From NCBI GenBank assembly GCA_036897095.1, contig JAYMSP010000978.1, forward strand, positions 1 to 38,115: a stretch of DNA of 38,115 nt. Reading direction: 5' to 3'. How positions within the stretch are numbered: position 1 is the first letter of the stretch; each line of letters begins with the position of its first letter. Shown here in pieces: positions 22,076-34,439 of the stretch. Origin of the DNA: Plantago elongata. Its lineage: Eukaryota; Streptophyta; Magnoliopsida; Lamiales; Plantaginaceae. The position numbers and the translations under genes are program-made. The notes below the pieces were generated by a model. The model saw only the letters and a list, made by a program, of their open reading frames with translations, was not told the DNA's origin and searched no databases.

Positions 22076-22305
22076 CTATAAAATGTCATAGGAAGATAGC
22101 AAACCCCAATCATCATTTTTACAACGTGTAAGGTATAATCGACTAATCGTGTTAATTCATTTTTACAGCGTTAGTGCAGTTTTAAGAACGTCTTGAGTTT
22201 ATGACCAGCTAGCTATAAAATGTCATGGGAAAATAGCAAACCCCAATCATCATTTTTACAGCGTGTAAGGTATAATCAACTAATCGTGTTAATGTTCATT
22301 TACTA
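22055..22305. repeat. Direct duplication with 137-bp spacing at the end of the transposase relic
   Basis: Two copies, about 22055-22166 and 22192-22305, share CCAGCTAGCTATAAAATGTC, CAAACCCCAATCATC and GTGTAAGGTATAAT with few differences. A 25-bp spacer lies between them. The first copy overlaps the end of the transposase frame, so the duplication came after, or together with, the truncation. Confidence 0.9.
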
Positions 22306-22808
22306 ATTTCACAAAGCATTACGAGAGGCGGTTTTTATCCAGAAACAGACTATGTTACCAATAATTAAGGTCACAATACCACCTTGACTGAACTAGTACT
22401 GTGCGCGAATGTACTCATTAGAAACAATAACATTACTTCCATGCAAAAAAACTTGCTTATAAAATTTTCAGCATATAAGTACCCTGCTAAGGCACTGGCC
22501 AACTAGAGTAAAGTCACAGCTAAAAGTAAAAACCTCAAAATGAATATAATTCAACCTCAACATTACTATCTGTTAAAGCACCTCCCTTTGATAACTTAAA
22601 TGCCATTGGGGTCTTATCTCACGTTTGTCTTGACTGAAGTTTTTAGTTTATTTTATTGGTAGGAAAAGTACGAAAGATCATATGCAGTGAAATGCCTAAT
22701 TCCCTATCAACTATCGTTACCCTATCAACCATCATTGTCTTGAGTAGTAAGGGATTTGAGTTCGCACTTCACAAGAAGTTTTGAGTACCATGTTGGCAAC
22801 CTGCATAA
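22306..22808. other. Intergenic stretch between the Harbinger relic and the first REM copy
   Basis: AT-rich. Its right part should hold the 3' untranslated region of the minus-strand REM copy ending at 22809. No gene or repeat recognised. Confidence 0.5.
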
Positions 22809-24228
22809 TTAGGACTCTTCTTCATTCTTAACACCATCTGCACGAACAATGCGAACATCCAAAGTAATAGGATCTCGTGAACCTGGAACTACGCTGAAAT
22901 AGCACCGATCTCCCTCTTCCACGCTGTTCACATTCAAGAAAGCCTTCCAACCCACTTTCCCTATTCCAGCTGTATGATTCCTGATGTAAAATACAACTTC
23001 CCAGGTCTTTCCATCTCTGTGAAGCAACAAATCTTGTGATTTAACAATATGCTCCAGTGCCCATCTTCTCGACATACACTGCATGGATTATCAACATAAA
23101 AAATCATTAATTTTTCAGCAAATATAATCTTTCTTGATCACATTTGTGTAACATTACTATTTATTTGCACAATCTTGATCTTCAGTTACCACAAACACTA
23201 AATTGGATGGTAACTGTGTATATTTTGCCTTACCACAAAACAAGTTGGATGAACATATGAAGGTTGCATATAAACTTCAAGAGCATCTTCATCTTCCCCT
23301 GCTTCTTCAACAACTGAGTAGCGGTTCTTCGGTTTGGTTGAGGACTGTCATGACATCCTAGCAGAACAGAACGAACCCACAACAAGAAATGCATTATATA
23401 TAAAATCAACTCTGCAACAATAGATATTTGACCCGTATAGCAGTTTTTCAGTACCATACAGTGTGTCAATGATGCATTGTGGCAAGAACTAGTAAGGAAC
23501 AAATTCAATCCTTGAGAAACAAAACATACCTGGATATTGCAATTTTGTATCCATCTCTTTACTCAAGTGACAACTATGATCATCTGAAAAACCTCCTCTA
23601 GTCGTCCTTCTTGCACTAGACGAGTCTCCAGTTGGTTGGGCTTTCATGGAATTCTTGTTTCTTGTTAAGAGCAAGTCAGGACCTGAATCATCATCTGAGC
23701 AGCACCCTTGTTGTACTCTACTCGACGCTTTTTCTTCCTGTCATTTTGATGGATTTCGGTGACAGGAACATGTAATGCCTTCTCCACAAAATGACTACAT
23801 GCCTTCTCAATGCTAGTATCTCCATCGAACATACTAACATCGAACTTAGAATCACCAGTATACTTAAAGATGAGGGAATCATTCTTCTTCAAATAATGTG
23901 ACTTAACAAATTCTGTCCAGCCTTCTTTCAGAAACACATTTCCACCTCTATCAGTTTCCAATCCACTCACTTCCACTTGCTGTCTTCAAGGTTACATTTT
24001 TAGCCAAATTTTCAGTTACATTTCCCACAAAAGTTTTCGGCAGCACCTATGTACATATTATTACCAAAAAACATTAAAAAGAAAGGGCTTAAACCACAAA
24101 ACTAACAAAAACTGGAATAAAAATGTATTGCTCACTAATACCTCTCCTGAATTATCATGAAGTCGTAGTTGAAATTGCACGACCCGAAATTTCCAGTAAG
24201 TCTTCTCCCAGTTGCTGAAATCTGCCAT
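22809..24228 (-). pseudogene. REM-type B3 gene copy 1, frameshifted
   Basis: B3-linker-B3 layout of the plant REM transcription-factor family. Exons in transcript order: 24142-24228, 23530-24046, 23234-23357, 22809-23078. Both B3 halves are recognisable: VLPKTFVGNVTE...FLKEGWTEFVKSHYLKK and RRWALEHIVKSQ...VGWKAFLNVN...EEGDRCYFSVVPGSRDP. Against copies 2 and 3 there are three disruptions. An 8-bp deletion after SGSEW in the first B3 gives an immediate stop. A second frame change lies in the linker near 23680-23700. A net 4-nt loss in exon 3 (124 nt versus 128 in both sisters) puts LEVYMQPSYVHPTCFV out of frame. Splice sites look intact, so it could still be transcribed. Assembly error cannot be excluded, but three separate indels argue for decay. 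Confidence 0.85.
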
Positions 24229-25431
24229 ACTAAGCTGCAAGGAACAGATTCACAATAATCAATGGATAACATAAATATAAAAGAAAAAAAAAGATAGTTC
24301 TTGAAAATGTAGAGATCATGATCAATCGAACCTGAGGAAATGGATATAAGCTTGTAGTCAAGAAAATTGAATCTTCAGGACGGTTTAAATTCATAAGGAT
24401 GTAGAAGCTCAAGGGCCACTAACTATATCAGAGGGAATTAAGCAAAATTAATTGGTCATATGGTTAAAAATGCCGCGAATTTAAAAAAATACACCAATAC
24501 ACTCTCATTACCGAAGGTTGCCGAAATTTTTTTAACATCAGTGTTAGAATATAATTATATTAAATTTTTTTAATATTAGTATTAAAAGTATTATTAAATT
24601 ATACTTGTTAGTTTACTGAGATGAAATCAATATGGATCCGTATGTATTCTATAACATTTCAAAACAATAATTCTTTACGAAACTTGAGTCTAATATACCA
24701 CATGACTTAGAAATATTCTCTTAATTTGCAATAACTTCGTTAGGTTATTATCTATCATATATCACATGACGTTCTGAGAAATTTATAAATGTCTCAATTA
24801 CGAAACATAGCTTTTAATCCTAAAACTTTCCTCAACTTCAAGCATGCGGATTGACTCAGAACAATGTGACTTTATGAACATGAATCACTATGTTCACATG
24901 AAAGAAAACATGACTGACTTAAATGGTCGACACCTTTCCCCCTGTGAACTAATTTCCTTGTTTCTATTGTGCCAAAGGCTCCAACGTGCAATGAGGAAAC
25001 AAGAAAATTGTTGTTAATCCAACTTCTCCTACACTTTATACAACCATTCCCACGCTCTAGCATTTTGGTCCCAATATTTGGAGGTGATGACACACGCAAT
25101 ACAACGTTTGATCACTCTGAAAAATCTAGTCCCGTTTTCATGTTTTGTAGGCAAATTTCGTCTTTTCGTCAAAAACTCGACTACTGACCTAGTTGATTGA
25201 CGATGTGTCAACTTGATCAACAACTTAAGTCCTATTTTAACTAACAACTCACGTGCCACGTCATAATTTAAAAAAGAAAATCTAAAATAAAATTCAAAAT
25301 TACTAAGTGTCCAATAATAACCAAAAGACAATAACATAATAACAATATAAGTAAGGCATGAAGCCTCGAGTCTTCCTCGTCCACAAGCTGGTTCTTCGCC
25401 TAGCTAGTCAGGTTCCAGTATAAAATCTGTA
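24229..25431. other. Flank between REM copies 1 and 2, partly duplicated
   Basis: Positions 24229 to about 24840 resemble 26954 to about 27640. Shared runs include AATGTAGAGATCATGAT, AACTATATCAGAG and TTAATTGGTCATA. This is the upstream flank carried along in the duplication that made REM copies 1 and 2. The rest (24840-25431) has no recognised gene. Confidence 0.65.
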
Positions 25432-26953
25432 TCAACTCCCAACATTGCAATCTGAATCAGGAGACTCTCCTCCTCCTCCTCCTCCTCTTTTTGCATGGAC
25501 AATACGAACATCCAAAGTAATAGGACCTGTGAACCTGGAAGAACACTGAAATAGCATCGATCTCCCTGTTCCACACGGTTCTCATTCACAAAGGCCTTCC
25601 AATCCCGTATTCTTATTCCAGCTCTATCATCTCTGATGTAAAATACAACTTTCCGTATCTTTCCATTCCTTTGAAGAAACAAATCTTGTGATTCAACAAT
25701 ATTATGCTCCAGTGCCCATCTTTTAGGCAAATTCTGCACGAAACATCCACGTAAAATTCATCAATTTCAGCAAGTTTATATACTTGAGACTTGACTTCAT
25801 TTGCTTAAAATTACTCATATTGTTTCATTGTTCTTCAGTGAACATAAGCACTCAAAATATTAGCGTTACATACAATTAGATGGTAACTGTACATGTAATT
25901 ATTTCCTTACCACACAACAAGTTGGATGAACAGAAGTAGGGTGCATATAAACTTCAAGAACACTGCCATATTTTGTTCTCTGCTTCTTTGACAAATTGGT
26001 AGCAGTACTTGCGTTTGCTTGATGATTGTCATGACATCCTAACAAAATAGAACATATCCACAACAACAAATGAAGGTAAAGTTAAACGAACTCTACAAGA
26101 CTTTATATATAATAGATGTTTGATTTACAGGAGACATTTATGAATGTTTCGCACTATATTTAATCCTTGAGAAGCAATGTATACCTGGATATGGCAGTTT
26201 CATATCCATCTCCGGAGTCAGGTGATCGGAATCATCTCCTCCAGTCCACTTTCTTGCACTGGTAGTCAAGGTGCCAGTTGGGTTGTGGGATCTCATGGAA
26301 TTATTAGTTCTTGTCAAGAGCATTTCCAAATCATCATTGTCATGAGCAGCAGATTTGTTGTGCACTGCTCTATGTTTCAAAGCACTGACGTTCTTATTAT
26401 TATCATCAATTTCGGTGACAGGAACGTGTAACGCCTTGTGCACAAAATGACTACACGCCTTCTCAATGCTAGTATCTCCATCGAACATAGTAACATCGAA
26501 CTTAGAATCACCGGTATACTTAAAGATCAGAGTATCATTCTTCTTCAGATAATGTGACTTTACAAATTCTTTCCAGTCATCTTTTAAGAACACATTTCCA
26601 TCTGTACCAGTTTCCAATCCAATGGTCCACTCACTTCCACTTGCCTGTCTTCAAGGTTACATTTTTAGCCAATTTTTCTGCTACATTTTCCACAAAAGTT
26701 TCTGGTAGCACCTACCTTTATAGATCAGACTTATTCAGACATACAGTATAACCAGAAAAACATTAAAAAAGAAACGGATCAGAACACAGAACTCAATCAA
26801 TACTAGCAAGTAACAAGAACAGGAAGTAACAATGTGGAATAAAATGGAAATGCTACTCACTAATGGTTCACCAGAATTATCTTCAAATTTTCGTCGAAAT
26901 TGCAGAAATCGAAATTTCCAGTAGGTCATCTCCCAGTTGCTGAAATCTGCCAT
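25432..26953 (-). pseudogene. REM-type B3 gene copy 2, frameshifted
   Basis: Sister of copy 1 with the same exon plan: 26861-26953, 26185-26711, 25911-26038, 25432-25733. It starts MADFSNWEMTYWKFRFLQF, and both B3 domains are readable. One extra G in the first B3 (ACAGGCAAG where copy 1 has ACAGCAAG) makes exon 2 527 nt instead of a phase-keeping 526 and leads to an early stop. A missing base at the end of the second B3 (FSVLPGS, then DP lost) shifts the frame into a Glu-coding run over the GAG/CTC microsatellite at about 25459-25485. The exon 3 linker, GCHDNHQANASTATNL to VHPTCCV, is intact. Most likely a young pseudogene. Confidence 0.85.
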
Positions 26954-27857
26954 TCTAGCTGCAATTTTAAGAGATGCATAAAGATCAATGGCTAACAGAA
27001 ATAAAAAAATATTTCAAAATGTAGAGATCATGATAAATGGAACCTGAGAAAATGAATATTAGCTTGCAGTCAAGAGAATTGGATTAAAAGGAAAATCAAA
27101 ATATCATCAGTTTCGAAATTCATTAGGAGGCAGAAGCTTAATTAAGGGCAAATTGACTGCTAGTAACTATATCAGAGTAAATAGCTTAACAATTTTATTA
27201 CCATATTATTGACCTTTTCAATTTGGCATGAAGTTAGTATTTAATCAGCACCATAATAATATACCACAAAATCTTGGAAGATCCATAATATCGAATTAAA
27301 ATAAATTTAATTGGTCATAAAATGTGATGGAAAACACGACGAATTTGAACTTAGAAAAAAGCCACACCTGCACAGCCTCACGACGTCTGTGGTGCATGTT
27401 GCAGAAAAATTCCATAGCATTTCGATTTTTCAGTGAACGGAGATGAAATCAACATGAATAGGGAAACATTCTATAACACTTTGAAATATTTTATTCTTTG
27501 CAAAAAATTTTTGGGTAAACATGCAGTAGATATCACAAGATGTTCATAACTCCAACTTTTCGAAATGTCACTCAAAAAAGATTTGGAAACAATGATTTTA
27601 ATCCATAAGAGTATAGAATTTCCCTCAAGAACAAAGTGAATATATCAGTTCAGATGAAAGTAAAACGCATGAGTGAGTTTTTTGAGAATGTTAATTATTA
27701 ATATTAAGATCGTAGTACTCGAACATAAACCAGACTGTTAAACTTGAAAGGAGAAGATCACAGCCAAACTCTAATCTACATGTCCAAAACCAACATTCAC
27801 ATTGTGCAAAACATGATTCAAGACTAAATTATTACAGTCAATTAAAACATCTCTTCT
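26954..27857. other. Flank between REM copies 2 and 3
   Basis: The first roughly 690 bp are homologous to the flank right of copy 1 (see 24229-24840). No gene recognised. The right end should hold the 3' untranslated region of REM copy 3. Confidence 0.6.
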
Positions 27858-29367
27858 TCAACAATCAAGAATTCGAACTAAACTACCCCTGCAGTGATCT
27901 TTCTCAACATCATCCAGGGCACGGACAATACGAACATTCAGAACTATAGGATCTCGCGGACCTGGATCCACACTGAAAAAGCAACAGTCTCCAACTTTGA
28001 GGCGGTTCCTAACTGCGAATGCCTTCCAACCACTTAAGTTCATTCCAGCTACATTTTGCCTGATGTACAGTTTAACCTTGTTTGTCTTTCCGTCTTCGTT
28101 AACCAAGAGTACTTCTTGTGAAGTTTCAATGTTATGCTCCACCGCCCATTTTTTTGAGAAACTCTTCATAAAACATCAACATAAACATCATCAATTCCGA
28201 GCAAATATCATATTCATTGGCTACATTTGTTCAACATACTAGCTATATAATTGCATTGCACAATCATTAGTGAACATAAACACTCAATACATCAGGACAG
28301 ACTGAAATATCATGTAACAATTAACAACTATATGATTCCTCCTTACCAAATTATATGCTGGCTCAACATAGGTTGGATACATACGAATTTCAAGAATGTC
28401 ATCATCAGTTGCCATATTCTTCTTTTTGCAAGTACTAGCAGTTCTTTGGATTGCTTGACGGTTTTCACAGCCTCCTAATGAAACAGAACAAACCCACAAG
28501 AAAAGTAAAACAAAATCAACTCTACAACAATTTAGGTGTTTGATGCATAGTAAAATTTCATGTACCATACGAAAAGCAACATACCATGATATAGCGATTT
28601 CCTAACCATATCCTTTGTCAGGTAACCTTTAGGTGTAACATGTTTTTTCTGGCAAAACTCATTGATCTGATCTGAAATATCATCTCTATCTCTCTTCCGT
28701 GTGGTTGCAGTATTCTTGTCACTTCCCAAATGAATTTCCGAATCGTCATCATCATCATCAGTATCAGAATCAGCAGCATGATCGTTAGACTCTGGTCTAT
28801 GTTTCCTAACACTACAACTCTTGTCATGATTTTGATGGATTTCAGTTACAGGATCAGATGATTTCTTTATCACAAAATGGCTACAAGCCTTTTCGATGCC
28901 ACTATCTCCATCAAACATCGTAACATCAAACTTACAATCACCAATATACTTAAAAACAAGACTATCTTTCTTCTTCAAAAAATGATTCTCAAAAAATTCT
29001 TTCCAGCCATATTTCAAAAACATGTTTCCATCTTTGCCTATTTTCAATCCGATTTTCCACTCACTCCCACTTGGTGTCTTCAAGATCACATCTTTTCCAG
29101 GCATTATTTCAGTTACATGATCCACAAAAGTTTTCGGTAGTACCTACATATGATTAGCAATCCAAAATGAAAAGGAAAAACATAAACAAAAACAGATTAA
29201 AATCAACCACTGAACAAGGATGTAAGTAGAAAAAACTACTGATAGTGATAAGATTCATAGTTACCACTTACCAAGGGATCCGGTGAATTATCGTGGATTC
29301 TCCGTTCAAACTGAAGAAATCGAAGTTTCCAGTAAATTGTTTCCCAATTCTTCTGAATATCAGCCAT
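27858..29367 (-). CDS. REM-type protein with two B3 DNA-binding domains, 4 exons
   Basis: The intact member of the array, probably a nuclear DNA-binding regulator. Exons in transcript order: 29272-29367, 28585-29143, 28347-28474, 27858-28163, joining in phase to 1089 nt, 362 aa. The first B3 spans about residues 1-105: YWKLRFLQFERRIHDNS, VLPKTFVDHVTE, LKTPSGSEWKIGLK, GWKEFFENHFLKKKDSLVFKY, FDVTMFD. The linker is acidic, with DTDDDDDDSE followed by a basic RKRDRDD. The second B3 spans about 235-345: LEIRMYPTYVEPAYN, KKWAVEHNIETSQEV, GWKAFAVRNRLKVGDCCFFSV, DPIVLNVRIVRA. In Arabidopsis many REM genes act in flowers and embryo sacs and sit in tandem clusters; its own role here is unknown. Confidence 0.9.
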
Positions 29368-31178
29368 TCTTGTGCAGTAATCTACAAAGAGTCATGCACA
29401 ACAATTAGAAACATTACAAAACCAAACAAGATTTGAATATTGTACAATGCTTATGTTAAGAGTTAAGTGTTAACTAACTGGAGATGATGAAAGAACACCT
29501 AAATTAGAAGAAAGCTGAATCCAGAGTACTATTCTGCATGTATAGAGATGAATTCAAAGAGTTAAAAATGGTAATGAAATATTTTTCCAATACTAAATTT
29601 CGTTAACCAGAATATTTTCCTAACCTTACCTTACATGATAACAGTTAAAGAAACAAATCAGAGTTTAAAATAGCTCAAAAGGCAAAAGAAATGTTTATTA
29701 GGGGACTAAATGACTGATTAATGTTCTTATGCAGATTCTTAATTGCTGAATTTGAAAAGAAAACATTTAGTTATGTGTATCTGTAATATTAAGAAACATT
29801 TTTTAATAAAATATGATTGTAATTGTTTTGTGGTAATCTTGGTGTTTATTGAAAGTTTTTAGTGTTGGAATATTTTTGATACTCAACATGTATCACTCTC
29901 CTATTTTTCAGTCATTCTTAAACGAAAAGATAGATGACTTGCTATTTTTAGTGATCATGTTATTGACTTATTGTTTTGTTGAATTTTCTGAGAAACAGAT
30001 CTTATCATTCTTAGTCAAAGATTGTTGAGTTTTCCGTGAGTATTGTACTAGCTAGTTTGTAGTTTCTCTCGTTACTAATCAAGTGTTTACTTATGTTCAT
30101 TATAATCGTATTATTCTGTTCTATTTAACTGAAATTTACTGAACATAATGGAATTGAAGTTATTTTCAGTTGAAAAGAACAAAGAGCAGTGTTTATAAAA
30201 GAATTTACATCTTCATTTTCCAACATGTGCTTGGTTTAAGCGGATACTTTTGAGATTGAGGTTTAATTATTTCTCAAGATAATAGAGGTAGATTGTGTTT
30301 TTTTGGTTAAATTTCTCTTTAGAAAAAGTGAAGTTGTATACACTGGGCTAAATGAAACTTAGATTTTCCAGATGAAATCCTCATTTCTGTGTCTGCTAAC
30401 CCAAATCGATTACATCTGAGTGTCCATCAAGAAAGTTAGCATTATCAAAACGGGTTATTTGGGTTATTCTACGGCCAGGCAGAATGAAAACTAACTTATT
30501 ATTTTACAGAAAACCTATTCAAGTTTGATTTTGAATATTTGCCTCCCAGCACAGGAGTTACTGTCGAATGTGTGTTCAATTCTCAGGCTCTCAGCAGAAG
30601 CAGCCCTATGGGTTTTGCTTTCGGATCGAGAATCAGAATATCAACAATGAGCATAACATGGATCAGATCGTCTACCAATTAGAGGCAACTGTTCAACTTA
30701 AGGCACATGTATAACACTTGGAACGCTGGTGGTATAGTTTCAGGGTACCTTACCATTAGTCCGTTCAAGCTTTTGACCTGTAAGAAATTATTCAATAACT
30801 AGAAGATATAAACAGGCACAAAGTTTTGTCAAATTCCTAAATCAGACCGTTCCTTCCAACGACCACACGCGAATATACATATAGAAATTATGGGATAGTA
30901 GAAGGAAGCCATGGGGAAAAGGGTACTGCCTGATCTGGCACAAATTATTGCAATTCAAGATCTTATTTCAGAAAAGAGAAAAAGAATTAAAAAATGCCAA
31001 GAATAATCTCTTGATTACAATCAACATATAAGCCACACGTCTTATTGAGCTAAATTCGAAAGGACTAGTTACCATGCTCAGCTTGTTCGACAGACATCAA
31101 ACGAGAGATGAGATGATCACAAGATTGTGTGCCATGCCCTACAGGCTACAAAGATGATCTGCTATGACCATATCCATA
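29368..31178. other. Intergenic stretch between REM copy 3 and GRXS15
   Basis: AT-rich. Contains the REM copy 3 upstream region at left and the GRXS15 3' untranslated region at right, plus the miniature inverted-repeat element at 30117-30181. The somewhat more balanced segment at 30360-30720 shows no long frame or family I can name. Confidence 0.55.
30117..30181. mobile_element. Very short inverted-repeat element (MITE-like)
   Basis: About 65 bp bounded by imperfect inverted ends TGTTCTATTTAACTGAAA and TTTTCAGTTGAAAAGAACA. A similar single end occurs at about 17409. The target-site duplication is not clear. Could be a MITE or a chance hairpin in AT-rich DNA. Confidence 0.45.
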
Positions 31179-34101
31179 TTACTGCTTTTTGTTAGACCCC
31201 AAAGCGTCTTTCAGCTTCTCTCCTAATTCACCATTCTGAAAGACAAAATAGAGTTCCTAAATCACTTCCCAAAGAATACTAGTATATACCAAAGAAAAGA
31301 AACACTGATGGGTGATTAAACCTGATGCATGTTGAGAATGATATCAGAACCCCCAACAAACTCCCCATTGATAAATATTTGGGGAAATGTAGGCCAGTGG
31401 CTGCAATTCATAAACAGGTGTCATCAGAAACCGAAAATCCAGTCTACCCGAAGCATAGTTCTCCGCAGTGAACTATGTATCTATAACAATGAACAAGAGA
31501 AAATATACCTGTGAGCTTTTACTGCAGTCTTAAGTTCCATGTCCTCTAATATGTTTCTTGAACTAATTGGAACATCTGCAGCACCATCAACTGATTAGAA
31601 TGTAATTATGATACAGTTTATGCTCAATTCATTCAGGATGATCCAAAATCAGGTTTTTTAATAAAAACAAAAGATCAGTCAAACATTCAGCTGAATACGA
31701 ACAAGAAAACAGGCTTCTCTTGTACTTTTTATGCGTATAGCTAACAGGCAATCACATTAGTTCACCCTAACGATTTGTATTGAAGGTAACTCAATTTAAA
31801 GGACATGAGTATAAAAGGTAAGTTTGCTCAACTTACTATATTCTCTCAAGACCCGCACTGCCATTGCACTGAATCCACAACGAGGCTGCTCTGGAATCCC
31901 TTTCATGTAAACCATCACCGGGTTTTCCTTGACATCCTGTAATCGAGAGATTGAGTTTGTTATAGATATTCAGAAATATTCAGGAAAATCCAGACAAGGG
32001 GCTCTACCTGCTCAACGATATCTTTCAGTGAGATAGCAGATTTATCAACTTTACTTGTAGGCCTAAAGTCCTCGTGTGTATCAGGATCACTGGGCTCAGA
32101 GGTGGAAAACCGCACTATGCTTTGGTAGAAAGATCTGGACGCCTATGCCAGAAATATAAATGTATTATAAGATCAGTATAAAATAATCATTACACAAGAA
32201 CACATTCCACGGTCATTGAACAGTTTCCGTATGCTTCCAAAACAAATCTCTTCCAAAATATACATAATTCTTAATTGCTGGCAAGTGCCTCAAGTGTAGG
32301 ACCGTAGGCATCAGTTAAATTAACTGATAAAGCTTATTGTGAGCTCCTAACAGCCAAACTTAAACAACCACTTCAAGTTGTTAAATAAAGATATATTTAC
32401 AACTTTGACACAAACTTTTTTAGGTTGCTTATAGACATCAAAGATACAAACACCTGTATGATTGGTTTTTTATTATTTACTACTTTGGTTACAAATATTT
32501 AGTGTTAGCCTCATCAACTAAACTTTCGAAGACCATCGCCATTAAATAAACATAGACAAGTTATATTGTTACAAGAAGTTAAGGTGTAGAAAATTTAGCT
32601 CAACTTTAGCCATCTCACTTGTAGCCGTGAAGCCACACCTTCAGTTATGATTATATGCACATGGTCAGGTAGGGAACATCTGATTTCAACAATGTAATTT
32701 TCAAACTCTTATTACACAATAATAAATAAGCATTTCAAAGAGCATAGGAAAACTCCTCCATGTACACCAAAAGTACAATAGCGGAGCACTTGAATAAGGT
32801 GAAAGAAAACAGAACACCAAAAACTCTTCAGTCCACAGCATACCTGGCCAGGAATCTTTTAGATTTTCTGGCTAGCAGCTAGATAATTTAGTTTTTTTCC
32901 TATATTGGAGTATATGTTATGATTATATATTTTCAAACCATATGTGCATATTTGCATGGTACCCTGTCATGGTTTATAACTCTTATAGGATTCGTTCTAT
33001 AGGCCCGGAGAGCACCACGAGTAAATGTCAGGCGGCAAGGACAAGTCATCTGCATGTTTGTAAGGGCCCTGCTTGCTATGCAAATATAATGTGCTCAACT
33101 TATGGAGTTTTAAGTTTGGCATCTGACATCCATACTAAGATTCAAAATATATGAGTTCAATTTGTTTTTCTGTTGCTTCATTCACTCAACAATTTCTTGT
33201 CTAAGTATATTGTTGATACACCTATTCTTTTGCTTCCTTACTTGTGTTAACTTCACTAAGTCTTCGTGGCTTGGCCTCGGCATTTGCTAAGGTATTAATA
33301 GTGTACTCCAGTGAACAGGATAATAAAAACAAGATATTGTAACATCAGGAATATTTCCTAGAAAGTACTTTGAAGATTGACAGACTTCCAAGTTCCAACA
33401 ACGATGTGGATGACATGGGGGGAGCGTAGTGACTATGGGCTGGAATTAAATAACTGAAATGGAGAATTAAAGGACAAACTTGTGTTTTTGTTAATTGTTA
33501 ATCCTGTAACCCCTTAGCCAAGTGAGAAACAATCTTTTTATATGCTTGCAGTATTTGAGTATCTAACCTTTATACACAGGGAATACTCCACTCCCTACAA
33601 GATCATAACACATTCTATTGAGTATTGAAGTCTATATGTTCAGATATAGCACTCAGTCTTCAATAAAATTATCAATGAGGGTATCTAAATCTTTAATTAC
33701 CAGCATTCTCCTACTATATGATGAATCTATGCAGTTTTGCATTCTGAAATGTGTTGAAATGGAAATTCTTCCTTTCGGTTTGAGAAATAGCTAGGGACCT
33801 CTAATTCTCCATACCACTAGTTGATTATTCAATGTGCTCAAGATTAAAGGTAATGAACAGCCAACGTTAACTCAACAGAAACAGAAGTGCATAATATATT
33901 GTAGCAGACTATGCTAAGAGAAACCAATATAGTCTAACTAAGCAAGCTGATTTGACTATAATATCACATAAGCATAAAAATGGAAAGGAGTTAATGAATC
34001 ATCATCTTAAACAGGTAAGGTAGGTAACTTACTGTAGAACCAGCAGCAACCGGAAAAGCTGTGGCACGCTTACAAATGAAGCTGGCCAATGACCTTGCCA
34101 T
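31179..34101 (-). CDS. GRXS15: Mitochondrial monothiol glutaredoxin GRXS15, 6 exons
   Basis: CGFS-type glutaredoxin that carries [2Fe-2S] clusters in mitochondrial iron-sulfur protein assembly. Exons in transcript order: 34033-34101, 32008-32142, 31837-31936, 31509-31575, 31322-31400, 31179-31235, joining in phase to 507 nt, 168 aa, as in the Arabidopsis protein. The N-terminus [18 protein letters not shown] is a basic mitochondrial presequence. The active site lies in [20 protein letters not shown]. The glutathione and cluster-binding regions [20 protein letters not shown] follow, and the end is [17 protein letters not shown]. Intron 1 is 1.9 kb. A probable 5'-leader intron has its donor at 34222 (CTGCTT|GTAAGC) and its acceptor just before the start codon. 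The gene splits the REM array between copies 3 and 4. Confidence 0.96.
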
Positions 34102-34222
34102 TTCCTTTCCTGTTGCAACAAACAAACCATAGAATATTAATCAAACACTTTGCTAATCTTTGTAGATTATTAGTTCGCGCACCAAAGAATTAGGCAACAG
34201 GAAAAAGGAGATCGAGGCTTAC

Positions 34223-34292
34223 AAGCAGAAGAAGATTTCACTGATTCTTGAACTCCAAATTAAGCGAGGAAGAAGAAGAAGAAGAAGTAGTT
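34223..34292 (-). other. Probable 5' untranslated exon of GRXS15 with (GAA)n run
   Basis: A good donor (GTAAGCCTCG on the gene strand, at 34222) follows a CT-rich segment. On the plus strand this segment shows a GAAGAAGAAGAAGAAGAAG run at about 34269-34287, i.e. a CTT/TTC repeat in the leader, common in plant 5' leaders. The exact transcription start is not visible. Confidence 0.5.
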
Positions 34293-34439
34293 GTGATTTG
34301 CTTCTCAAGTAAAAAACCCAATCCTTTTTTGGGCTTATTCATTCATGGCCCATACTAATGGATGGTCCACAACTCCACACACCGGATCCCTATACCCTCC
34401 TGGGCTTTAGGCCAGGGCAATTACTTCCTGTATTTCAGG

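Noticed and set aside
26560-26660. Possible GC-AG mini-intron in the first B3 of REM copy 2 (AG|GCAAGT to TACAG) that would bypass the extra G
   Set aside because: The intron would be about 40 nt, shorter than plant introns allow, and would delete conserved B3 residues.
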